64,000 bases of DNA from Haloechinothrix sp033042135 (GCF_033042135.1 NZ_WBXM01000004.1:62001-126000), one strand, 5' to 3'. Positions 8,842 to 17,314 are shown, counted from the stretch's first letter. Program-made: numbers and translations. Notes: generated by a model not told the origin, from the sequence alone.

Positions 8842-9542
8842 CACCCTTCCCCCTTTCGTATCGTGCTGTTCGGCTCCTCGAAAGCATCCCAGAACATCAG
8901 CTCGTAGGCCTGCAACAGGCGCGCGGCCCGGCGCGCCCGCAACGGTGAGTCACCGGTGGCGAGCCCTTCGTCGATCACTGCCAGAGCCTGGGACTCGAAA
9001 TCCGGGGGTGGGCTGGCGAAGAACTCGAAGAAGGCAACCGCCTGCTCCGGAGCGGCGTAGACCTCTCGGAGCGCGGCAGCGACCCGGCCGCAGTTGCTTC
9101 CCCACGCCGCGAGGTTGACCAGGAAGGCGAGCGCCACGTCGGTACGGGAGCCGTTGAGCGCGAGCCACGCGACGTATGCGGGATAGGCGTGCGCTCCCGG
9201 TCGCGGTTCGTACTGACGGAAGTCGTCGCTGGACATACCCAGCCAGTCGGCGAAGGTGCCGAGTTTGCCGAGTGCGATGCCTTCACCTTCGGCCATGCCG
9301 AGGAAGAAGTCACCGCCGAGGCCCGAGGAGAAGCGGGTGGCGAGCTGCGAGAAGCTCCTGCGGTCGCTGGAAATGATCACGTGCTGCTCGCCCGCGAGCG
9401 CGCGCAGCAGCTCGGTGGATACCTCACCGCGCCGGAGTCTGTCGAGGAAGGGGTGGGCACGGATGGCGGCGTCGGTATCGGCGAGCTCCTGCCGCGCCTC
9501 GTCGAGCAGCTCCCGAGCCGTGGTTCCCGGTGATTCGGTCAT
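8841..9542 (-). CDS. Divergent TenA/heme-oxygenase-fold protein
   Basis: A 233-residue helical protein with overall TenA-like layout (N-terminal RAHPFLDRLRRGEVS, C-terminal QAYELMFWDAFEEP). The active-site positions differ from its neighbour: the Cys-containing LLPCMWGF becomes LVNLAAWGS, with a Cys only later (C151), and the IRQD motif is replaced by AGEQHV. It may therefore have lost thiaminase chemistry or use another substrate. It is the first gene of the three-gene minus-strand operon and overlaps tenA by a few bases. No TPP riboswitch was recognised in the 134 bases upstream. Confidence 0.75.
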   Translation of the reverse strand: MTESPGTTARELLDEARQELADTDAAIRAHPFLDRLRRGEVSTELLRALAGEQHVIISSDRRSFSQLATRFSSGLGGDFFLGMAEGEGIALGKLGTFADWLGMSSDDFRQYEPRPGAHAYPAYVAWLALNGSRTDVALAFLVNLAAWGSNCGRVAAALREVYAAPEQAVAFFEFFASPPPDFESQALAVIDEGLATGDSPLRARRAARLLQAYELMFWDAFEEPNSTIRKGEG

Positions 9543-9676
9543 CGCTGGCTGTCACTCCTTCCGGTCCGTCGAGTTCTGTCTACTCGATCGACCCGGGCTC
9601 GCGCGACCCGCACGGCCGCGCCGCTTCGGGGTACCGGCGCGTGGTCACCGGGAGTGCTGCTCGATAGCCTCGGGAT

Positions 9677-10297
9677 ATGAGTACCTCCGCTGCCCCTGAC
9701 CAGCAGCCGCCTGCGACGCGCGAGGTGCGGCCGCGGCGCCGCTGGTATGTGCTGGCCGCGGGGATCCTCGCGGTGTTCCTCGCGGGCGCCGCGGTCCTCG
9801 GCGGGTGGGCCTATGTGACGCAGCCGACCGTGGCAGGCGAGGTCGATTCCGGTGCCACCGAATCGGTCGAGCTCGAGCGCGAGGGCATGACGGTCTACAC
9901 CGACCGCCAGTTCCTGCAGGGCGGGTGCGAGGCGCACGACGAGGAGGACGCGCGCGTACCGCTGGAGCCGGTCACATCCACTGAGACGATGACCGCCGAC
10001 GGGCAGCTGTGGCAGGTGATCATGCGGACCAGCGGTGAGGTCCCGGTCGGTGAGTACACAGTGGAGTGCTGGTCGGACAGTGATGCCGAGTTTGCCGTCG
10101 GCCCGAAAGCGTCGGTGTACACCACCGAGGGGTTGATGCTGGGCTCGGCGACGGCAGCGGGTCTCGGGATGCTGGGGGCGGCAGGGGTAGCGCTGCCGGT
10201 GTTCCTGCGGCGCCGGTCGAACCGTAAGCGCCTCGCGGAACCAGCTGGGGACGCGGACGGTGCGTCCGGCGGGCAGCAGGCCGGGCCTCCCACCTGA
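9677..10297 (+). CDS. Hypothetical two-helix membrane protein with extracytoplasmic domain
   Basis: A 206-residue protein not recognised as a named family. A basic N-terminus leads into a membrane helix (about 24-46). An exported domain of about 100 residues follows, containing two Cys (QGGCEAHDEE and YTVECWSD) that could form a disulfide. A second helix (about 150-175) is followed by a basic cytoplasmic tail with a Gly/Pro-rich end. This two-pass layout recurs in actinobacterial envelope proteins of unknown function. It is divergent from the TenA operon and ends four bases from the convergent gene at 10302. Confidence 0.7.
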   Translation: MSTSAAPDQQPPATREVRPRRRWYVLAAGILAVFLAGAAVLGGWAYVTQPTVAGEVDSGATESVELEREGMTVYTDRQFLQGGCEAHDEEDARVPLEPVTSTETMTADGQLWQVIMRTSGEVPVGEYTVECWSDSDAEFAVGPKASVYTTEGLMLGSATAAGLGMLGAAGVALPVFLRRRSNRKRLAEPAGDADGASGGQQAGPPT

Positions 10298-10301
10298 TCG
10301 G

Positions 10302-10742
10302 CTAACCGTTCTCGCGACGGTACAGTTCGTCGAGCTCGCGGTGCGCGGCGATGAAGTCACCGAGCTCGGCGTCGCGCCGCCGCGCGACAATAACGATCTT
10401 GGCGATGGACAGCGAGCACAACAGCGACAGCACGACGGTCAGGACGAGAAACAACTCGAAATCCTCCCCGTCGATCGGGCGCTGGCCGGTCACCCCCACG
10501 AGATGGTGCGTCACAAGGAGCACGGTCACGGCACCGGACAGTGCCGCGACCGCCACCTGCCTGCTGATCACCCTCGACCAGTGCGAGCTGCGGCGCGCGG
10601 CGCGCTCGATCACCTCGTCATCCAGCGGGTCGTAACCCAGGGTGCGCCGCAGCATCGCGGCGCGTTCGGCCACGGTCGGGTTCGCGCGCAGCTCATCGGG
10701 CGAAGCCCCGCCGGGAACGGGGAAGGAGTCGTTGTCCGGCAC
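10302..10742 (-). CDS. Hypothetical two-helix membrane protein
   Basis: A 146-residue protein of unknown function. The N-terminal cytoplasmic part includes NPTVAERAAMLRRTLGYDPLDDEVIERAARRS. Two hydrophobic helices (about 63-82 and 96-118) follow, and a charged C-terminus (RRRDAELGDFIAAHRELDELYRRENG) could be a short coiled coil. GTG 10742 was chosen over the longer frame from 10796 because AGGAG lies about 7 bases upstream. It is the last gene before the type VII-like block on the same strand, with a gap of about 90 bases. Confidence 0.65.
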   Translation of the reverse strand: MPDNDSFPVPGGASPDELRANPTVAERAAMLRRTLGYDPLDDEVIERAARRSSHWSRVISRQVAVAALSGAVTVLLVTHHLVGVTGQRPIDGEDFELFLVLTVVLSLLCSLSIAKIVIVARRRDAELGDFIAAHRELDELYRRENG

Positions 10743-10835
10743 CGTGCTTCTCCTCGCTCGTCGCCTGGGGATCGAGACCGATCGTAGTCCCGGCACCTGG
10801 CCGGGTGGGCGACCAGCGGTCCGCCCAGGCGGGGC

Positions 10836-11861
10836 TTACCGGTCGCCGGGTTGCTCACCCGAACGCTCGTCGCGAAGGCCCCTCGCGGCGAAAGTCTCGG
10901 AGACGACGTACTCGTATGCCCGGGTGTAGTCGCGGGTGCGCCTGCGCCGGGTGACTTCGAGATGGGTGGTGCGCCAGGCGAGGAGGGCGACGGCGAGGGT
11001 GAGGGTTCCCATGGTGGCCAGTACACCGGTGGAAACACTCGCCGGGTCGGTGAATACCTCGGAGAACTGGGTGAGCAGGACGATCAAGGGGACAAGCAGC
11101 GCGGTGCCGAGCAGGGATGAACGGACCATCCGGCTGTAGAGCTTGCTGTGCTGCTGGCGGGCGTCGTTGGCGGCTTCGGCCGAGAGCGGGTTGACGCCGA
11201 AGCGGTGCTGGGCTTCAGCCGCGGCGTACTGAGCTTCCGGGTACTGGCTGAGTTCCTCGATGCCAGGGCCTTTCACGAAATCGGGCGCCGATGCCGTTGT
11301 CGATCCGGAACGGCGCAGCTGCCAGTAGAATCGGCGATCGCGGCCCTTCATGCTTTCGCGGAAGTCGAAACTGTCGAGCTGCCAGCCGTGGGCCTGCAAC
11401 GTGTTCCAGACATCCTGGCTCGGCCGCCTTCCCTGGTACCGCGTCATGTCGACGTAGGCAAAGCCTCGCGCATCAGCATGCAGGGTCGGTAGGACGCTGG
11501 CCAGGTAGGACTCCATGGCGGTGTCATGCTCAGGCGGCTCAGGGATCGTGCTGGTGCTAGGGGTCAGCGTGCGCTGGAACTGGAGGATGTCATGGCGTGA
11601 TGCGGCACGCCCGCGCCACTCATAACCAGCTGCAGCCGCAATCTCCTTGACCATATCGTCGGAGATGCCGGGCATGTGGCGGGTCTGGATCTGCGTCTGC
11701 CCTGTCGGTGTTTCGTTAGATCGCAATTTCTCGAGTACGTTATCTTTGCGACTCTCCATTGGGACGCGACGTTGCCGTAGCGTCCCAAGGATCAACACCA
11801 CTACGACCAGTGCTGCGAAGACAATAAATGCTATTGTCAGTACTGTTCCAATAAGGTCCAT
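10836..11861 (-). CDS. Hypothetical membrane protein of the type VII-like block
   Basis: A 341-residue protein without a recognised family. One N-terminal membrane helix (residues 5-26) precedes a soluble region of about 200 residues, in which GISDDMVKEIAAAAGYEW and a Trp-rich segment (HGWQLDSFDF, RRFYWQLRR) are seen. A predicted two-helix hairpin (about 250-300) and a basic tail follow. The coding sequence for the N-terminus is AT-richer than the rest. It follows the 222-residue gene by 34 bases and is probably in the same operon. It could be a membrane partner of the putative secretion substrate (inference). Confidence 0.6.
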   Translation of the reverse strand: MDLIGTVLTIAFIVFAALVVVVLILGTLRQRRVPMESRKDNVLEKLRSNETPTGQTQIQTRHMPGISDDMVKEIAAAAGYEWRGRAASRHDILQFQRTLTPSTSTIPEPPEHDTAMESYLASVLPTLHADARGFAYVDMTRYQGRRPSQDVWNTLQAHGWQLDSFDFRESMKGRDRRFYWQLRRSGSTTASAPDFVKGPGIEELSQYPEAQYAAAEAQHRFGVNPLSAEAANDARQQHSKLYSRMVRSSLLGTALLVPLIVLLTQFSEVFTDPASVSTGVLATMGTLTLAVALLAWRTTHLEVTRRRRTRDYTRAYEYVVSETFAARGLRDERSGEQPGDR

Positions 11862-11895
11862 AATGAATCCCAGTGGGTTGCTATAATATTCAGCG

Positions 11896-12564
11896 TCAAT
11901 TCAAGCCGTCTAGTATTGAGCCAATGGTTCCGCTGGAATGGTCTTGCCATGCAATTGTCGAGCAGATCTCGGCCATCATATCGACGTAATCCTGCCAATC
12001 TCGTAAGAACTCTGTGCTCAGCGTGAATACAGCTATCTTGTCGTGTCCGAGTATTGGTATCGTAACTTGAATCTGGCGCGTCGTACGAGTAGTTGGTTCT
12101 TGTTGTCCGGTTATTCGCCTTGGCATCGTGTAAGTGTTCTCGCTGACGACCGTTAGGCATTGTCCGATCGGTAGATCAACGAAGTCGAGAACCGGCTTGC
12201 TCGAGTGTTTGCGCATCTCTGCGGCGACCGTATCGAGGGGTCGAGTAGAGCGCAGATGGGCTTCGCGCGTGCTCACTGTGAATTGTGCAGTTGTTGCCGA
12301 TGTGAAATCTTGGCGTGACCGTCCGACAAAGTTCGCCGCAAATATGATTCCTTCGGAAATAATATGCTCAACCATGTACTGGTTAACCATAACCACATGG
12401 AGTACCTCTTCGTTGGTGAGGTTCGGTACAGTGGTTCTCAGAGCATCGATCAACTGATTGGCTCGAGTTTCGGTGTCGAGTGAGAAGTTGATCGGCAAGA
12501 AGCCGGACTGAAGCTTGAACGTGAGCGGAAGATTCGAGTAATTCGACGTTCTCTCCTCGTCCAT
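11896..12564 (-). CDS. AT-rich orphan protein of the type VII-like block
   Basis: A 222-residue soluble protein with no recognised family. Its coding DNA is strikingly AT-rich for this window: the 60 bases from 12301 are about 47% GC, while neighbouring genes look near 70%. Its ATG overlaps the stop of the putative secreted protein by one base (TGATG), so the two are translationally coupled. Predicted alternating strands, ending with a helix (FLRDWQDYVDMMAEICSTIAW), suggest a compact alpha/beta fold. The coupling fits a chaperone or immunity partner, but no motif proves either. Confidence 0.65.
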   Translation of the reverse strand: MDEERTSNYSNLPLTFKLQSGFLPINFSLDTETRANQLIDALRTTVPNLTNEEVLHVVMVNQYMVEHIISEGIIFAANFVGRSRQDFTSATTAQFTVSTREAHLRSTRPLDTVAAEMRKHSSKPVLDFVDLPIGQCLTVVSENTYTMPRRITGQQEPTTRTTRQIQVTIPILGHDKIAVFTLSTEFLRDWQDYVDMMAEICSTIAWQDHSSGTIGSILDGLN

Positions 12565-13802
12565 CAGTACCGCCCTACCGCACTCGCGAACTGGGATACA
12601 GACCGCCCGAGATCGGAAGCACCCTCAGCGGTCTCACTCCAGTTGCCCACACTGTTGAACGCAGCCAGACCAGGCCCCGTGTAGTCTCCGGCAGTCGTGT
12701 CGAGAGCGTTCAGGCCCAGGTTCAGTGTCGTTGCGCCGCCATCTGCAGCTCTTGCTATGAGATCTGGGTTTCCGCCAGCTAGTTGAGACGTTCTTTCTCC
12801 GAACGCTTTGAAAAGTGCAGAGGGGTCACCAGCTTTTGCGGCGGCTGTACCAAAACCTTTCCGGAACACTTCCCCGCCAGCTTGAACGGCAGGTGTCAGA
12901 CCATCAACGGAGCGAAGGCTGCCTACGGCCGCGCCACCTGCCCGGAATGCCGGCCCTGCCAGGGGTAGGGCTCCCAAAGTGTCAGTGCCGAGTCCGACCC
13001 AGGCGCCGGGTTCGTCCCAGCGGTCGTTGGCGGCCATGTCGGCGGCACGCAGTCCCAGTGCCGCTGCGCCGGTGACTAGGGCGAGGGGCCCGGCAAGCGG
13101 TGTGAGTACGGGGATCAATGCGAGTGCGCCGGCGATGGCGGAGATGATGCCCAAGGCGTCAGCGATGGTGTCCAAGTTGTCGACCACCCAGTCCTTGGCC
13201 GCGCCGAGGGCGTCGGTGAGCTTGTCCCACATGCTCTGATCGGGGGCGTATTGGCGGGCTTCGTCGAGTGCTTCGGCGCAGATGCGGGCGTCGTCTTCCC
13301 AGGTGTCGCGGAGGTTCTCGGCCTGTCGCTGGATGTCGATATAGGAATCCCATGCCGCACCTGCCGCGCGTGCGGCCGTTTGGGCCTGCTCCCAGGCTTC
13401 CGCGTCCATTGGGTGTTGCATCGATACGTTGCGTGCCGTCTCGGCGGTGGCCTGTTTCTGCTCGTAGTCGTTCAGCGCGGCACGCGCCTGCCGTTCCAGC
13501 TCGCGGGCACGGTTCTGGTGCGACTCCAGTCGGTCGGCCCAGGTGTTCAACGCCCGGTTGGCCTGTTGCAGCGACTGGTGCGCTGCGTCGAGGTAGTCGG
13601 GTAGGTCGCCGAGCTTGTCCGAGAACGCTGTCGCGGCGTCGCCGGTCCATGCGGCGTCGGTGGCGCCCACCGAGGTCAACACGGTGTGGGCCTCGCTAGC
13701 GTAGGTGCTGGTGTCGGCCATCTGCCCGGCGATGGCCCGAACTTCGCCGACATTGCCGCGCGCTGGGTCGAAGCCGAGCGCGGGAAAATTCTGCTCCCCC
13801 AT
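12564..13802 (-). CDS. Putative type VII-secreted protein with WXG100-like N-terminal domain
   Basis: A 412-residue protein. The first about 200 residues are a long helical region typical of type VII substrates in actinobacteria, with a turn (TDAAWTGDAATAF) resembling the WXG element and a long helical stretch (QANRALNTWADRLESHQNRARELERQ as consecutive segments). A hydrophobic Gly/Ala-rich stretch follows at about 215-255 and could insert in membranes. The C-terminal 150 residues show no recognised toxin motif. The start overlaps the stop of the small ESX-like gene by one base (TAATG). The set resembles a type VII effector cassette lacking its own secretion machinery (inference). Confidence 0.7.
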   Translation of the reverse strand: MGEQNFPALGFDPARGNVGEVRAIAGQMADTSTYASEAHTVLTSVGATDAAWTGDAATAFSDKLGDLPDYLDAAHQSLQQANRALNTWADRLESHQNRARELERQARAALNDYEQKQATAETARNVSMQHPMDAEAWEQAQTAARAAGAAWDSYIDIQRQAENLRDTWEDDARICAEALDEARQYAPDQSMWDKLTDALGAAKDWVVDNLDTIADALGIISAIAGALALIPVLTPLAGPLALVTGAAALGLRAADMAANDRWDEPGAWVGLGTDTLGALPLAGPAFRAGGAAVGSLRSVDGLTPAVQAGGEVFRKGFGTAAAKAGDPSALFKAFGERTSQLAGGNPDLIARAADGGATTLNLGLNALDTTAGDYTGPGLAAFNSVGNWSETAEGASDLGRSVSQFASAVGRY

Positions 13803-14131
13803 TACGCTTGCTGCGCCTCCGTGCTTTCGCTGTCCATCGCCGCTGCCATCTGCCGCAGGTTGTCCTCGATGCTGCTTTCCAGCTCGGCATAGGTGGTGAT
13901 GGCGGCGTCCAGCGCCCCACCGACCTCTTCGACGGCTTCGCGCAGCAGGTCAAGCCCGTCTTTCCAGTCGGATCGGAAGTCGCCGCAGGCCTTGTCCAGC
14001 CGGTCGGTGCCGATAGTGTCGCTACCCGCATCAGCCAGCCGCTTGCTGGCGGAGTCGATGTTCTCGACAGTGCGGTCGAGGTTGTTGCGCAGCCCTTCGA
14101 GCCCGACGATATCGACGGTGAAGTCGGACAT
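13802..14131 (-). CDS. ESX/WXG100-like small protein
   Basis: A 109-residue helical-hairpin protein. Helix one spans about residues 10-35, helix two about 60-98, with a turn containing FRSDWKDGLD at the place where WXG100 proteins carry W-x-G. Such proteins are secreted by, or act as partners of, type VII systems (family knowledge). It is encoded directly upstream of, and coupled to, the large substrate-like protein, the usual arrangement. EspC/DUF2580-type relatives are the main alternative. No ESX ATPase or EccD-type genes occur in the window. Confidence 0.75.
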   Translation of the reverse strand: MSDFTVDIVGLEGLRNNLDRTVENIDSASKRLADAGSDTIGTDRLDKACGDFRSDWKDGLDLLREAVEEVGGALDAAITTYAELESSIEDNLRQMAAAMDSESTEAQQA

Positions 14132-14226
14132 CTCCCCTCCAGTCCCCGTGGTAACCCGATCACTACCGGTAGCAGGCTACCGCTTCACCGGCGGGAACGA
14201 GGGCTGTCCTGACGAGTCCGGTCAGC

Positions 14227-14385
14227 TCACGCGGTGGGGGCCGAGGAGTTCTTGCGGCGTCGGCGTAGCCGTGGCTTGGGCTTACGAAGAGCATCGAAGT
14301 CGATGGCGACCGCGCCGATCGCCATGGCCAGGAGAATGATGATGCCGAGTGCTGCCCCCACCCACGTGACGATGGTGGTGAACAT
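14227..14385 (-). CDS. Single-pass 52-residue membrane peptide
   Basis: A short gene missed by length filters. The peptide begins MFTTIVTWVGAALGIIIL, has one membrane helix (about residues 4-28), then DFDALRKPKPRLRRRRK and a short tail, giving an N-out/basic-C-in topology. ATG 14385 is preceded by AGGGAG eight bases away, a strong ribosome site. It lies 95 bases upstream of the ESX-like gene on the same strand and may be part of the same unit. A longer overlapping frame (14163-14447) is less convincing. The function is unknown. Confidence 0.7.
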   Translation of the reverse strand: MFTTIVTWVGAALGIIILLAMAIGAVAIDFDALRKPKPRLRRRRKNSSAPTA

Positions 14386-14549
14386 CCGTTCAACTCCCTG
14401 TCGCCGGGAAGCATGTCAACCCAAGGCTGACCCCACAGAGTTCCCATGGCTATCGGCCAACCGGATGGTAGTTACCCAATTGTATCCACCGGATAGACTA
14501 ATGTCACCGACATAAAACAGACAATCCGATGATATCGGGGCAAATCGTA

Positions 14550-15386
14550 TCAGGGTGCCGCGGTGCCTTCCGCGAGCTCCTCGACCGAGGCCACCAGCCG
14601 CGGGCCGTCCAGCAGTGCCTGATCGTTGTGGTCGGCGCCCGGCACTACCAGCGGCTCGGACCCTGCCGCTTCGGCCACGGCGCGGCTCTGTTCCGGAGGA
14701 ACGATCGAGTCGGCGTCGCCGTACACGACCCGCACCGGCACGCCGTCCAGCGCGCGCACGTTCTCCGCCACCGGGTAGCGCTCCTTGAGCAAGGTGCGTA
14801 CGGGTAGGAACGGGTAGTGATGCGCGGCGGTGTCCGCCAGCTCGGTGAACGGCGATCGCAGCAGCATGCCTGCAGGCGGGTGCTCGGTGGCCAGCTCGCT
14901 GACCACCCCGCAGCCGAGACTCTCCCCGTAGTACAGCAGCCGTTGCGGGTCCACCCCCGCTTCCTCGATGAGGAACGAGCGCGCCGCCCGAACGTCCTTG
15001 GCCAGCCCTTCCTCGGTCGGGCTGCCTTCGTTGTCGCCGTAACCGCGGTAGTCGAGCAGCAGCACGGACATCCCGCGCTCGGTGAGCTCGGCCGCGAGCG
15101 GAATACGCATCGCGCGGTTGCCGCCGTTGCCGGGAGCCACCAGCACAGCCGGATCCTCGGCACGGTGCTCGTTCCGCCCCTCCGCGGGGAAGAACCAGGC
15201 TTGCAGCGCCAGCCCGTCCCCGGTCCGCAGGGTGACGTCCTGGCCACCGGGCAGCTCGGCGGATGCGGCGGGCAACGGTCCTCCCGTCGGGAGGTAGATC
15301 AAGCTGCGCTGGAACACGTAACCGGCTCCGACGACGACACCGAACACGAGCACGCCTGCGACGACCACGGTAAGCACGGTTTTCAT
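14550..15386 (-). CDS. Membrane-anchored alpha/beta hydrolase (Bem46/ABHD13-like)
   Basis: A 278-residue hydrolase. An N-terminal membrane helix or uncleaved signal (MKTVLTVVVAGVLVFGVVVG) is followed by an alpha/beta-hydrolase core. GESLGCG holds the nucleophile Ser, VVYGDADSIVPP the acidic residue and GADHND the His. LLDYRGYGDNEGSP is typical of the Bem46/ABHD13 group. ATG 15386 was chosen because the membrane helix starts there; the frame runs on to 15497, which would overlap coaA. The substrate is unknown, probably an ester at the membrane face. Confidence 0.85.
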   Translation of the reverse strand: MKTVLTVVVAGVLVFGVVVGAGYVFQRSLIYLPTGGPLPAASAELPGGQDVTLRTGDGLALQAWFFPAEGRNEHRAEDPAVLVAPGNGGNRAMRIPLAAELTERGMSVLLLDYRGYGDNEGSPTEEGLAKDVRAARSFLIEEAGVDPQRLLYYGESLGCGVVSELATEHPPAGMLLRSPFTELADTAAHHYPFLPVRTLLKERYPVAENVRALDGVPVRVVYGDADSIVPPEQSRAVAEAAGSEPLVVPGADHNDQALLDGPRLVASVEELAEGTAAP

Positions 15387-15453
15387 GGTGCCCCCACGGC
15401 ACGGCAACCGGAAGCCATCCACCCCACTGTAGGTCGCATGCCGCCCGGATGCG

Positions 15454-16386
15454 TCACAGTTTGCGGAGCCGTACCCGGTTGATGGTGTGATCGGCATCCT
15501 TACGCAGCACCAGCGTGGCGCGCGGGCGCGTTGGCAGGATGTTCTCTTCGAGGTTGGGCTCGTTGATGGTCGTCCACAGGTGGTGCGCCTCTGCCCTGGC
15601 GTCCTCGTCGCTGAGCCCGGAGAGGTGGTGGAAGTGCGACTCCGGGTCGGCGAAGGCGGTGTCGCGCAGCGTCAGGAACCGCTCGATGTACCAGCGTTTG
15701 ATGTCCTCGGTGTTGGCGTCGACGTAGATGGAGAAGTCGAACAGGTCCGACACCGCTAGCCGGGGATGGGGCTGTAGCACATTCAGCCCTTCCAGGATCA
15801 GGATGTCCGGCTGGCGGACCACGTGCTCCTCGTCCTCGACCCGGTCATAGAGCTTGTGGGAGTAGACCGGAGCGGATACCTCGCTCGCCCCGGACTTGAC
15901 GTCCATGATGAACCGCAGCAGCGCCCGGCGATCGTAGCTTTCCGGGAAGCCCTTGCGGTGCATGATGCCGCGCCGGATCAACTCGTCCCTCGGGTACAGG
16001 AAGCCGTCCGTGGTCACCAGGTCCACGCTCGGGTGGTCCGGCCATCGCGCCAGCAGAGTGCGCAGGATGCGGGCCGTTGTCGACTTGCCGACAGCGACGC
16101 TGCCCGCGATGCCGATCACGAACGGCACCTTGGTGCCGCGGGTGTCCTCGCCGAGGAACGTCGTGGTGACCTCGTAGAGTTGCTGCCTTGCGGCGACCTG
16201 CAGGTTGATGAGCCGGGACAGTGGGAGGTACACGTCGGCCACTTCGGCGAGGTCGATCTGCTCACCGAGCCCTCGCAGCCGCACCAGCTCCTCGGCGGTC
16301 AACGGCAGCGGGGTGGAGCGGCGTAACTCCCGCCACTGCTCGCGCGCGAGCTCGACGTACGGGGTGAGCTCCCGGACCTTCGCCAT
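15454..16386 (-). CDS. coaA: Pantothenate kinase, type I
   Basis: A 310-residue cytosolic kinase that phosphorylates pantothenate, the first and controlling step of coenzyme A synthesis. The P-loop is GIAGSVAVGKST (about residues 92-103). Downstream motifs TTDGFLYP, RKGFPESYD, YSHKLYDRV and ILEGLNVL are those of bacterial type I CoaA. Length and order match the family. It precedes the hydrolase gene on the same strand by about 70 bases, but no functional link is apparent. Confidence 0.97.
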   Translation of the reverse strand: MAKVRELTPYVELAREQWRELRRSTPLPLTAEELVRLRGLGEQIDLAEVADVYLPLSRLINLQVAARQQLYEVTTTFLGEDTRGTKVPFVIGIAGSVAVGKSTTARILRTLLARWPDHPSVDLVTTDGFLYPRDELIRRGIMHRKGFPESYDRRALLRFIMDVKSGASEVSAPVYSHKLYDRVEDEEHVVRQPDILILEGLNVLQPHPRLAVSDLFDFSIYVDANTEDIKRWYIERFLTLRDTAFADPESHFHHLSGLSDEDARAEAHHLWTTINEPNLEENILPTRPRATLVLRKDADHTINRVRLRKL

Positions 16387-16651
16387 TCCTCGACTCCTCA
16401 GGTCCCAGGGTCAGGACGGGCAACAGCCACGAAACACGATGTAAACAGTAAGCGGCTGCCTGTGGGCATGGGCTGTGACCTAATCCACGACGTTGTTCGC
16501 CGAGCGATCGGTGAGAGCCCGGTGAAGTCACGGTCGACATGTCCAGTTTCCGTCGCCCGCCGATCGGGTGCCAGTCCGTGCCGGGCCACTGGTGACCACG
16601 GTCACGCCGGACGCACGATCGGCCGACGTGGGCGGTGTGCGCTGTCCTGGC

Positions 16652-17314
16652 TTACCGCTGGCGACCGAGCAGCCTGCTGACTCGCTGCGGGAGGCCAGGA
16701 AGGCGACGGTACCGCAGCACGAGCACCGTCGCGGCCGCCAGTATCGCTGCCGCGAACACCGCCAGCACGGTGGTGGTGACGACGCCGAGGTGCGTGATGA
16801 GCCACTCCACGATCTGCCTGCTGCCCGAGGTGGGATCCGCCAGTACGATCGCGACGAACACCGCCGCGAGCACGGTGGCACCGCCGAGCACGAGCCTGCC
16901 GTGCCAGCTGTTGAGCTGGGTCTTCTCCCGCAGGACCCGCCCGGCACGCAGGATCCGTCCCACCCGCAGGATGCGCAACGCCCCGATGCTCAGTACGAGC
17001 CGCAGTATCTGCACCGGCCCGATCGCGAACACGACAGCAGGCACCGTCAAGCACGCCACCGTCAGCATCAGCTTGTGCGTCCGGATCCACGCGAGGATGT
17101 CGCCGCTGAGCAGCAGCAGGATGACCGACTCGCCGACGAGTACGATCATCGACGCCCAGTTGAGGACGGTGCCGACCTGGGCCGCGGTGCCCTCGCCCAT
17201 CGCCAGGAACACCGCGGGCACCGATACCACCGCGGCCAGCACCACGGGCACGGTCAGCTGCCGCTCCACCCGTTCCGCTCTGGCGTCGCGCGCCGATCGA
17301 TCGGAGGAGGTCAT
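16652..17314 (-). CDS. Voltage-sensor-like membrane protein lacking a potassium filter
   Basis: A 220-residue protein with six predicted helices. The fourth has the S4 pattern, with Arg at every third position: R105, then R114, R117, R120, R123, R126 and R129. The preceding helices fit S1-S3, with an acidic residue (E62) in S2. Two further helices (about 141-159 and 176-200) occupy the S5/S6 positions, but no TxGYG or related selectivity filter lies between them; that segment reads DPTSGSRQIVEWLITHLGVVTTT. ATG 17314 is preceded by GGAGGAGG. Options are a proton or non-selective channel, or a voltage-sensing subunit. Confidence 0.72.
   Translation of the reverse strand: MTSSDRSARDARAERVERQLTVPVVLAAVVSVPAVFLAMGEGTAAQVGTVLNWASMIVLVGESVILLLLSGDILAWIRTHKLMLTVACLTVPAVVFAIGPVQILRLVLSIGALRILRVGRILRAGRVLREKTQLNSWHGRLVLGGATVLAAVFVAIVLADPTSGSRQIVEWLITHLGVVTTTVLAVFAAAILAAATVLVLRYRRLPGLPQRVSRLLGRQR

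Noticed and set aside
9543..9676. TPP riboswitch upstream of the TenA operon
   Set aside because: Neither the CTGAGA element nor the other conserved TPP-riboswitch segments were found on either strand.
11600..12564. Insertion sequence as the cause of the low-GC stretch
   Set aside because: No transposase motif, terminal inverted repeat or target duplication was seen; the stretch is coding and coupled to its neighbours.
14163..14447. 94-residue frame overlapping the small membrane gene
   Set aside because: It lacks a ribosome site and a plausible fold; the 52-residue frame in the same region has both.
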